A stretch of DNA of 22,544 nucleotides from NCBI GenBank assembly GCA_964601125.1, contig CAZRKB010000011.1:1-22544 (forward strand). The letters run 5' to 3'. The notes beneath the pieces are model-generated. The model worked only from the letters and a program-made list of their open reading frames with translations. It did not search any database and was not told where the DNA came from. Each line of letters begins with the position of its first letter. The stretch's first letter is position 1. The DNA comes from DATDVC01 sp964601125 (GTDB lineage Bacteria; Patescibacteriota; Minisyncoccia; Phycocordibacterales; WO2-35-19). Shown here one piece after another: positions 14,221 to 20,722 of the stretch. The position numbers and the translations under genes were made by a program.

Positions 14221-14248
14221 TTGAGATTAACACAAAAAAGGATATAAT
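14221..14248 (+). promoter_or_regulatory. dnaJ promoter, probable leaderless start
   Basis: -35 TTGAGA (14221-14226), a 16-bp spacer and -10 TATAAT (14243-14248), only 6 nt before the dnaJ ATG at 14255. The segment CACAAAAAAGG between the boxes resembles CACAAAAAGG between those of the dnaK promoter, perhaps a shared control element. Confidence 0.65.
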
Positions 14249-14254
14249 AAAAAT

Positions 14255-15340
14255 ATGGCAAAAAATTATTATGATATTTTAGGAATAGGCAAACAAGCCT
14301 CAAAAGACGAAATTAAGAAGGCTTTTCGGAAGTTGGCTCACCAGTATCATCCAGATAAAAAAGGGGGGGACGCGGATAAGTTTAAAGAGGTAAACGAAGC
14401 TTACACCATCCTTTCTGACGATCAAAAAAGAGCTCAATATGATATGTATGGACAGACCTTTACCAATGGGGGCCAAGGAGGCTTCGGTGGCTTCCAGGGT
14501 GGTGGCTTTGGAGATTTTGGTTTTGATTTCAGCAATTTCCAGAATGGTTTCCAGGGCGCCGATTTCGATTTAGGTGACATTTTTGGAGAATTTTTTGGCG
14601 GAGGCAGAGGTGCGCGAGTTAAGCGTGGAAGAGATATTTCTATCGATGTCGAGCTGTCTTTTGAAGAATCTATTTTTGGAGTGGAAAGGGTTTTCCTGTT
14701 GAACAAAGTTTCTGTCTGCAAAGTTTGTAGTGGAAGTGGAGCAAAGCTCGGTAGTGAAATGATAGAGTGTAAAACTTGCAACGGTAAAGGTAAAATCAGA
14801 GAAGTAAAGAGGTCAATCTTTGGCTCTGTTGAAGTTTCTAGGGCCTGTGATATTTGTAGCGGTATAGGCAAAGTTCCAAAGGACAAGTGTCAGGTTTGTG
14901 ACGGTAGAGGTATTCTCAAGAGGGAAGAAGAAATAAAAGTTAAAGTGCCCGCAGGCATTGATGATGGTGAGATGATAAGGCTCTCTGGAGCGGGAGAGGC
15001 GATCAAGGGTGGATCGCCAGGAGATTTGTACATAAAAACTCACGTTAAAAAACACAAAAATTTCAGAAAAGAAGGAAATGATTTGGTTATGAGCTTAGAT
15101 GTTAAATTATCGGACGCCCTACTTGGTTCATCAGTAAGCATACAAACTTTGGATGGTCCATCAGATCTTAAAATTCCAGAAGGTGTAAATACTGGGGAAA
15201 TTTTGCAGATAAAAAATAAGGGTGTTCCTTATGGTGGCAAGCGTGGCGACATATTAGTTCATGTCCGTGTAGCTATTCCAAAAAAACTATCCAAATCTGC
15301 TAAAGAGGCGATATCCAAACTTCGCGAAGAAGGTCTATAA
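14255..15340 (+). CDS. dnaJ: Chaperone protein DnaJ (Hsp40)
   Basis: A 361-residue co-chaperone that stimulates DnaK ATPase. The J domain is at 1-70 with the HPD motif at 32-34; a Gly/Phe-rich segment (GGQGGFGGFQGGGFGDFGF) follows. The zinc domain has four C-x-x-C-x-G-x-G repeats (CKVCSGSG, CKTCNGKG, CDICSGIG, CQVCDGRG), and the C-terminal substrate-binding region ends GGKRGDILVHVRVAIPKKLS. A type I DnaJ of normal length. It has its own promoter and is separated from dnaK by the antisense 64-aa gene. Confidence 0.97.
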   Translation: MAKNYYDILGIGKQASKDEIKKAFRKLAHQYHPDKKGGDADKFKEVNEAYTILSDDQKRAQYDMYGQTFTNGGQGGFGGFQGGGFGDFGFDFSNFQNGFQGADFDLGDIFGEFFGGGRGARVKRGRDISIDVELSFEESIFGVERVFLLNKVSVCKVCSGSGAKLGSEMIECKTCNGKGKIREVKRSIFGSVEVSRACDICSGIGKVPKDKCQVCDGRGILKREEEIKVKVPAGIDDGEMIRLSGAGEAIKGGSPGDLYIKTHVKKHKNFRKEGNDLVMSLDVKLSDALLGSSVSIQTLDGPSDLKIPEGVNTGEILQIKNKGVPYGGKRGDILVHVRVAIPKKLSKSAKEAISKLREEGL

Positions 15341-15394
15341 TTATTGGTTTTCCCCTGCTTGGACTAAAATTAGGCTAGGATGTGTTTTTTGTCG

Positions 15395-15403
15395 TGTTAA
15401 AAT
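15395..15403 (+). promoter_or_regulatory. Extended -10 promoter of the GH15 gene
   Basis: TGTTAAAAT: an extended -10 (TG at 15395-15396, TAAAAT at 15398-15403) with no clear -35. The ATG follows after 6 nt at 15410, so the mRNA is predicted to be leaderless. Confidence 0.5.
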
Positions 15404-15409
15404 GTCTGC

Positions 15410-17401
15410 ATGGCGAGATCTATGGTCCTTGGGAATGGAAACATTGCTGTATGTTTGGATAAGTTTGGCCAAGTGCGTGATTTTTATTTTCCGCATGTTG
15501 GGCAAGACAACCACATAGGCAGAAATCAAGTTCATAAACTTGGGGTTTTTGCAGATGGTGAAATGCACTGGATAGATAATGGCGAATGGGGCGTAAATAT
15601 TTCTTTCGCGGACCGTTCTATGGCTTCTAAGGTTATTGCAAAAAACGAAAAAGCAAAAGTTTCCATAAATACTACTGATATCGTTTATAACGAGAAAAAT
15701 ATTTTTTTGCGCAAAGTTGTTTTAACGAATGATGATTCAAAGGCGCGAGACATAAAAATCTTCTTTAATCAGCAATTTAAAATAGGCGACACCAATCACG
15801 CTGATACAGCTTACTTTTCGAGCGTTGTGGAGTCGATAATACATTACAAAGGCAGAAGAGTTTTTTTGGTTGGCGGTATCTGTGATGGAAAGCCTTTTGA
15901 TGACTATGGTATCGGTTTTTGTGGTATCGAAGGAAAAGATGGCACGTGGATGGACGCCGAAGATGGGGTTTTATCTAAAAACCCAATAGAGCATGGCATA
16001 GTAGATTCTGTGATTGGTTGGACTAAAAATATACCAGCAGGAGGATCAATCGTTATACATTACTTTATTTCTGTGGGCGAGACATACAAAGATGTATGTG
16101 AATTGCTCGAGTATATATTTGTTAAGGGAGGGGATCATCTAGTTGAATCAACAGAAGATTTTTGGAGGGCTTGGTTAAATCAAGTGGATGTATCGTTTTT
16201 GGGTTTATCTGATAAAGCTAAAAATTTATTCTATGACTCGCTCTTGGTCATGAGAACCCACGCTGACAACAAGGGGGGAATCCTGGCATCTATTGATTCG
16301 GGCAACGTCCAGTATGGTGGTGATACTTATGGTTATGTTTGGCCTAGGGATGCATGCTTTACTGCCTGGAGTTTTGATATGGCGGGTTTGAGTGATGTGG
16401 CTAGAAGGTTCTATTCTTTTGCTACTGACGTATTGACCGAGGAAGGTTATGTGCTTCATAAGTATCAACCTGACCACTCTTTGGGTAGCTCGTGGCATCC
16501 ATGGGTTAAAGACGGGAAGAGGCAGTTGGCTATCCAAGAAGATGAAACGGCTATACTACTCGTCGGTCTTTGGGAGCATTATGTGAGAGCTAGAGATTTG
16601 GAATTTATAGAGAGCATATATAACAGCTTCATAAAAAAAGCTTCAGAATTTGTTTTACGGTACAGGAATATACATACAGGGCTTCCTCTCCCGAGTTACG
16701 ATCTGTGGGAAGAGAGGTATGCTGTCACTCCATTTACCGCTTCTGTTGCATATGGAGGGCTGATGGCTGCTGGAAATTTTGCTAAAACCTTAGGTAAAGA
16801 AGATGATACTCAAAAATTTTATTCTGAAGCTGATAAATTACGTAAATCTATAATGAAATATTTGTGGGATGAGGATGCTAAGTATTTTTTTAGATTAGTC
16901 GGCACTGATAGCTTAGAAAAAGAAAAAAATGTAGATATAAGCAGTTTTTATGGACCCTTTAGGTTTGGAGTGCTGTCAGCTGATGATCCAAGGATGAAAG
17001 AGGCTTCAATTTTAGCCCAAAAGAGTCTCAGTAGAGGCATACAAATAGGAGGGATTGCTCGCTATGAGAATGATAAATATTCTCATGTTGGGGGTGAAGC
17101 TGTTGGAAATCCGTGGTTTGTTTCCACTTTATGGCTTGCTCAATACATGATTGCCACAGCTCAATCCGATCTTGAATTGCAAAAAGTGGCAGCTACTTTG
17201 GAATGGGCAGTTAGCTTTTCTCGTTCTGGCATGATGGCAGAACAGCTCAATCCGTATACCGGTGAAGAAATATCGGCAACACCTCTTACTTGGAGTCACT
17301 CAGAATTCGTGAGAACTGTTTTAGAGTATGCAAAAAAGAAGTCTATTTTTAGCGGTCCAAGGAAAATTGAAGTAAAAAGCGAATCTTTGCATAATTTCTA
17401 A
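15410..17401 (+). CDS. Glycoside hydrolase family 15 (glucoamylase-like)
   Basis: A 663-residue protein with an N-terminal beta-sandwich domain (about 1-260) and a C-terminal (alpha/alpha)6-barrel. The barrel carries GH15 landmarks: YGYVWPRDACFTAWSFDMAG, the SYDLWEERYAVTPF segment with E434 as likely general acid (compare YDLWEEV of fungal glucoamylase), and MMAEQLNPYTGEEISATPLT with E611 as likely general base. Family members release glucose from starch- or glycogen-like chains, or cleave glucodextran or trehalose; which applies here is not determinable. No signal peptide, so action on an intracellular glucan is plausible. It lies between dnaJ and gatB, with gatB 27 bp downstream. Confidence 0.9.
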   Translation: MARSMVLGNGNIAVCLDKFGQVRDFYFPHVGQDNHIGRNQVHKLGVFADGEMHWIDNGEWGVNISFADRSMASKVIAKNEKAKVSINTTDIVYNEKNIFLRKVVLTNDDSKARDIKIFFNQQFKIGDTNHADTAYFSSVVESIIHYKGRRVFLVGGICDGKPFDDYGIGFCGIEGKDGTWMDAEDGVLSKNPIEHGIVDSVIGWTKNIPAGGSIVIHYFISVGETYKDVCELLEYIFVKGGDHLVESTEDFWRAWLNQVDVSFLGLSDKAKNLFYDSLLVMRTHADNKGGILASIDSGNVQYGGDTYGYVWPRDACFTAWSFDMAGLSDVARRFYSFATDVLTEEGYVLHKYQPDHSLGSSWHPWVKDGKRQLAIQEDETAILLVGLWEHYVRARDLEFIESIYNSFIKKASEFVLRYRNIHTGLPLPSYDLWEERYAVTPFTASVAYGGLMAAGNFAKTLGKEDDTQKFYSEADKLRKSIMKYLWDEDAKYFFRLVGTDSLEKEKNVDISSFYGPFRFGVLSADDPRMKEASILAQKSLSRGIQIGGIARYENDKYSHVGGEAVGNPWFVSTLWLAQYMIATAQSDLELQKVAATLEWAVSFSRSGMMAEQLNPYTGEEISATPLTWSHSEFVRTVLEYAKKKSIFSGPRKIEVKSESLHNF

Positions 17402-17428
17402 AATTATTCTATATTTGGGAGATTGATT

Positions 17429-18823
17429 ATGGACTACAAACCTACAATAGGGCTTGAAATTCACGCTGAGTTAAAAACTAAGACAAAAATGTTCTGCTCG
17501 TGCAAAAATGACGCAGATGAAAAGCAGCCAAACAAAAATATATGCCCCATTTGCCTAGGTCACCCTGGTACTCTGCCTGTTATAAACAAAGAGGCGGTTA
17601 AGCATCTACTAAGAGTGGGGACCGCTATCTCAGGAAAAATTTCAAATCAGTCAGAGTTTGATCGAAAAAACTACTTTTACCCCGATATCCCTAAAGGTTA
17701 CCAAATTAGTCAGTATAAATATCCGTTTGTAACCCTAGGTGAGCTTTCTGGGGTTAAAATCACCAGGGTTCATCTCGAAGAAGATACCGCGCGGTCTCTG
17801 CATTTTGGGGAAGGTTATAGTTTGGTTGATTTTAATCGAGCTGGTCTGCCTCTTATGGAGCTCGTAACTGAGCCTGTTATTCACACAAGTCAGAAAGTTT
17901 CTGAGTTTGGTGAGGAGCTTCAAAAACTACTCCAATATCTCGGGGTTTCTGATGCAAACATGGAAAAAGGCCAAATGAGGCTTGAGGCCAATATCTCGGT
18001 TAGTAATAGTAATGTTTTGGGTACTAAGGTAGAAGTTAAAAATCTAAATTCTTTCCGATCTGCAGAGAGGGCTATTGAATATGAAATTAAGAGACAGATA
18101 AAAATATTGGAGTCTGGAGAAAGAGTGACACAGGAAACGAGAGGCTTTGACGACTCTAAACAAATCACGTTTTCCCAAAGAAAAAAGGAAAGTTCTCACG
18201 ATTATCGCTATTTTCCTGATCCTGATTTGCCAAAAATAGAATTGAGTGAAGTGGAAGATTTTAGCTATGATTCTATAAAATCAGAAATAAGAGAGACCCC
18301 AAGCGAAAAAAGAGCAAGATTGAAGACTGATTTTGGTATAAAAGAATCAGATATTGAGTTCTATATATCTAACAAGGGGTATAGCACGCTTTTTGAAAAC
18401 GCTGCGACTATTGTAGATAGAACAAATTTTCAGACTCTATCTAATTTTATAGTAAGCGATATAAAGGGCTTAGGGGAGAATGGGTTATTGATAAAACCAG
18501 ATTATTTGGCTCAAATTGTAAAAATGTTTGTTGCTGGAGAGGTGTCTTCCAGGGGCGCCAAGGATATATTGGCTAAGGTGGTAAATGAAGGTGTAGACCC
18601 AGTCACCACAGCAAAAGAGTATGGATTATTCCAAAAAAATGACGAAGAAGAAATGCTAAAATTGGCGAAAGAGATAATCTCTAAAAACGAAGCGGTTGCC
18701 AATGAATATAAAAATGGTAAAAGTGGGGCCATCCAGTTTTTGCTTGGTCAAGCCATGAAAGCCACAAAAGGTTCGGTTAATCCTCAGGTTATCCGCGCAA
18801 TTTTTGAAAAGCTACTAAGTTAA
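17429..18823 (+). CDS. gatB: Asp-tRNA(Asn)/Glu-tRNA(Gln) amidotransferase subunit B
   Basis: A 464-residue subunit that binds the mischarged tRNA and phosphorylates the acyl group for amidation. The N-terminal IGLEIHAELKTKTKMFCSC, the two C-x(n)-C pairs (FCSC and CPIC) of the zinc site, FDRKNYFYPDIPKGYQISQY, and SHDYRYFPDPDLP are diagnostic; the C-terminal YqeY-like tail domain is present (KGSVNPQVIRAIFEKLL). The ATG at 17429 is used because GGGAG (17417-17421) is 7 nt upstream; a TTG two codons earlier is possible. gatA and gatC are not in this window. The stop overlaps the convergent transposase-like gene by 9 bp. Confidence 0.97.
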   Translation: MDYKPTIGLEIHAELKTKTKMFCSCKNDADEKQPNKNICPICLGHPGTLPVINKEAVKHLLRVGTAISGKISNQSEFDRKNYFYPDIPKGYQISQYKYPFVTLGELSGVKITRVHLEEDTARSLHFGEGYSLVDFNRAGLPLMELVTEPVIHTSQKVSEFGEELQKLLQYLGVSDANMEKGQMRLEANISVSNSNVLGTKVEVKNLNSFRSAERAIEYEIKRQIKILESGERVTQETRGFDDSKQITFSQRKKESSHDYRYFPDPDLPKIELSEVEDFSYDSIKSEIRETPSEKRARLKTDFGIKESDIEFYISNKGYSTLFENAATIVDRTNFQTLSNFIVSDIKGLGENGLLIKPDYLAQIVKMFVAGEVSSRGAKDILAKVVNEGVDPVTTAKEYGLFQKNDEEEMLKLAKEIISKNEAVANEYKNGKSGAIQFLLGQAMKATKGSVNPQVIRAIFEKLLS

Positions 18824-19456
18824 TTTTTCTTTAAATGACTCTACGAAGTCCACGTAATCACTTTGTTTTTTGAAATACTTCAAAATCGGCTCTATTGAAA
18901 GTAGCGCTCCCCATCTATTCGACCCTATAAAATCTTGGTACCCAGACCAAGGGTACTTTTCGTACTGATCTTGCCACTCTGCTAAAGCCATAGGTTTTTT
19001 GTGTATTAAGGCTGAAACCTCATTTAGGTGTCGGCCCTCTTTTACAACAGAAGCTTTAAATGGTCCATCAAAAACATGACCTTGCTTTTTGTATTTCGCA
19101 TTGAAATACTTGCTGTAACCGGTAAGAATCCTATGCATATATACCGACAGTAGGGATTCACCAAGATTTTTGACTACTAAATAAAAGTTGCCTGGTAAAA
19201 TAGCGAAAGTTACAAGTTCCACATGTCGCTCTTTCAGAATGTCCTTGATCTTGTTGTCCCCGACGGGAAAAGAGGCTTTTTTTGTGAATGTATTTATGTA
19301 CCAAGAAACGTTATAAATCCTAATAGGGGACTGTAGGTGTGTTACTAGGAAGGTAAATCTGGCGTAATCGGATTGGTCTAGGAATATGCTTTGACCAGCA
19401 ACACCAGCATTCGAGATCAAATGAAATTCATCTGGATTGAAATTCTCGGCTCTCAT
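18815..19456 (-). CDS. REP-type Y1 transposase-like protein lacking the HUH motif
   Basis: A 213-residue protein of the TnpA_REP/Y1_Tnp (IS200-like) family. The family frame is clear: an N-terminal FHLISNAGVAGQSIFLDQSD (usually YHIYNRG...IF...D), the central strand, and GYSKYFNAKYKKQGHVFDGP followed by FKA. In active members the strand reads PNH.HLL; here it is ILPGNFYLVV, so both metal-binding histidines are replaced (N90, Y92). Candidate catalytic tyrosines Y114 and Y117 remain. Strand cleavage therefore seems unlikely; the gene may be a decayed or repurposed DNA-binding protein. A good promoter lies just upstream, and no flanking terminal repeats were seen. Full-length and intact otherwise, which argues against simple decay. 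Confidence 0.85.
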   Translation of the reverse strand: MRAENFNPDEFHLISNAGVAGQSIFLDQSDYARFTFLVTHLQSPIRIYNVSWYINTFTKKASFPVGDNKIKDILKERHVELVTFAILPGNFYLVVKNLGESLLSVYMHRILTGYSKYFNAKYKKQGHVFDGPFKASVVKEGRHLNEVSALIHKKPMALAEWQDQYEKYPWSGYQDFIGSNRWGALLSIEPILKYFKKQSDYVDFVESFKEKLT

Positions 19457-19465
19457 ACACCAGGT

Positions 19466-19494
19466 ATTATAAAAGATGACTATCCCGGTGTCTT
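19466..19494 (-). promoter_or_regulatory. Promoter of the transposase-like gene
   Basis: On the minus strand: -35 AAGACA (19494-19489), a 17-bp spacer and -10 TATAAT (19471-19466). The ATG at 19456 is 9 nt downstream, so the leader would be about 3 nt. Confidence 0.6.
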
Positions 19495-19590
19495 GGGTGG
19501 GTTGTGGATAAATACTAAAAACCTAGCGTCTAATATCAGATGCTGAGGCTTTAGTATAGAAAAATAGATAAATTTATTGCAAAATAAACG

Positions 19591-19854
19591 CTTTTTAGCA
19601 GTTCAGTGTTGGGCGGGTGTGCTCCTGGTTTTCAGGGTTTTTGGGAAATTTTTAACAGGTTTGATGGTGTCGAGATTTGTCAGAGCGCTTTTTCTGAGAC
19701 GGTTAGGTTTTTAGTGACAGGAGGTGTTTTGAGGTGGAGTAGCTGCTAAATAAAAAGACTAAAAAATAGTCACTTGGTCTGTAGGGCGCTTTTCAATGTC
19801 CCACAATGGCGGGTGCTTACCATACATAATTGTAGGGGAGCGGCTATTTTTTTT
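19591..19854 (+). ncRNA. Candidate structured RNA ending in an intrinsic terminator
   Basis: The 19457-20035 stretch has no credible gene. Within it, TAGCTGCT (19740-19747) can pair with AGCGGCTA (19839-19846, one G-U), which is followed by eight T: a terminator with a branched loop containing GACTA/TAGTC and CCCACAAT/ATTGTAGGG stems. The same CTGCT can instead pair with AGCAG at 19597-19601 (part of CTTTTTAGCAG / CTGCTAAA...AAAAG), so two exclusive folds are possible. CTCCTG (19621-19626 area) and CAGGAG (about 19718-19723) form another long-range helix. The interval 19602-19740 is very rich in G and T. It does not match 6S, tmRNA, RNase P, SRP RNA, T-box or TPP signatures. No plus-strand gene follows closely, so a free-standing RNA is likelier than a leader. 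Confidence 0.35.
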
Positions 19855-20035
19855 GGATGCTTTTAGTTCGGTATTAATTTTACTACATTCAAGTATATAA
19901 ATTTGGGTGAGGTTTTAAACACAAAGAGTATTTAAAATAAATTTTATAATTATCGATTATTCTAATTGAAATTAAATAGTAATTTAAAAAATAAAAGGAT
20001 CTTTCTTGGATATCTTTAATCATAAGTTTTCGTCT
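19855..20035. other. AT-rich intergenic stretch, nothing recognised
   Basis: Low-complexity AT-rich DNA between the candidate RNA terminator and the stop of the minus-strand HTH gene. No gene, RNA or clear repeat was seen. Confidence 0.5.
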
Positions 20036-20293
20036 TTATTGCTCGTTTTCATTTAGATGTCGAACCATTAGTTTTTTTACTGCTGACTTTTTTTCTCTTA
20101 TTATATATGGACTGGTCTCTATTAATTCAATAACTTTTTCGATGTCTTCTGCTTTATACATTCTATAGTTGTTGAAAGGGTGTCGGTAGGCCCTGAGCTT
20201 ACCAGACTTATCCCAGTTTCTTAAAGTTATCTTTGATACCCCTAGGATATGGGACGCGTCTTTTATGGTTATAAAACTACTCTGCTCCTTCAT
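20036..20293 (-). CDS. MerR/excisionase-type helix-turn-helix protein
   Basis: An 85-residue DNA-binding protein. Residues about 7-50 are a MerR-like winged helix: FITIKDASHILGVSKITLRN, WDKSGKLRAYRHPFNNYRMY. The second wing usually reads RTPGGHRRY; here it is HPFNNYRMY. The remainder is a basic helix (IIREKKSAVKKLMVRHLNEN) without an effector domain, so it resembles excisionases or the IS607-type N-terminal domain as much as a MerR regulator. A TATAAT at 20305-20300 is 6 nt before the ATG (leaderless). It faces the large surface-protein gene divergently across about 430 bp of repeat-bearing AT-rich DNA, and may regulate it. Confidence 0.8.
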   Translation of the reverse strand: MKEQSSFITIKDASHILGVSKITLRNWDKSGKLRAYRHPFNNYRMYKAEDIEKVIELIETSPYIIREKKSAVKKLMVRHLNENEQ

Positions 20294-20688
20294 GGTGTTA
20301 TTATAGTATATCTCTGAATATTATTGTATAAGGTACATGTTGATAATTTTAAATTTTTTTATTTACAATATTGAGAATAATTATAATTATTAAACATTAC
20401 TAAACATATATAAACATTATAAGATTATAGTATATAAATAATAATGATCTATAATGTTGCTGTATAATAATAAAATATTTTTGTTTTTCTTGTGCAATAG
20501 TTAAAGTGTCTTATATTTTAAAGATTTAGTTGAACTTAGTGATCTCATCCTTCTAATTTTATGCTTCTGGTTGTGTGAGCCTACCTAATTTGTGTTTTAA
20601 TGGGCAAATTTATTTAAGGCGGCTCCTCTGTGTTATTCAATAACTTTATTTTTTTAAATCGACCTTATTTTATAGCGTCTTTTTAGTT
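20294..20688. other. AT-rich divergent intergenic region
   Basis: No gene is seen. The left part is extremely AT-rich and holds the three phased repeats at 20391-20420 and the -10 of the HTH gene (20300-20305). The right part contains possible stems AATTTG/CAAATT (about 20588-20611) enclosed by GAGCC/GGCTC (about 20577 to 20627). It probably carries the control sequences of both flanking genes. Confidence 0.55.
20391..20420 (+). repeat. Three 10-bp direct repeats in helical phase (TAAACAT..)
   Basis: TAAACATTAC, TAAACATATA and TAAACATTAT follow one another without a gap, so TAAACAT recurs every 10 bp on the same face of the helix. Such iterons are typical of cooperative protein binding. They lie 100 bp upstream of the minus-strand HTH gene. 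Confidence 0.7.
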
Positions 20689-20715
20689 TATCTCGCTTAA
20701 CCGAGATAGTAAAAT
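20689..20715 (+). promoter_or_regulatory. Promoter with overlapping inverted-repeat operator for the surface-protein gene
   Basis: A perfect 7-bp inverted repeat TATCTCG / CGAGATA with a 6-bp centre (20689-20708), immediately followed by -10 TAAAAT (20710-20715). The ATG at 20723 is 7 nt downstream. The inverted repeat occupies the -35/spacer region, where a bound regulator would block polymerase; it could also be a hairpin if transcription starts further upstream. Confidence 0.55.
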
Positions 20716-20722
20716 ATATCCA

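Noticed and set aside
19694..19699. CTGAGA as part of a TPP riboswitch, and GGCGGGTG as part of a T-box
   Set aside because: The remaining conserved blocks of either family are absent and no related biosynthetic or synthetase gene lies downstream.
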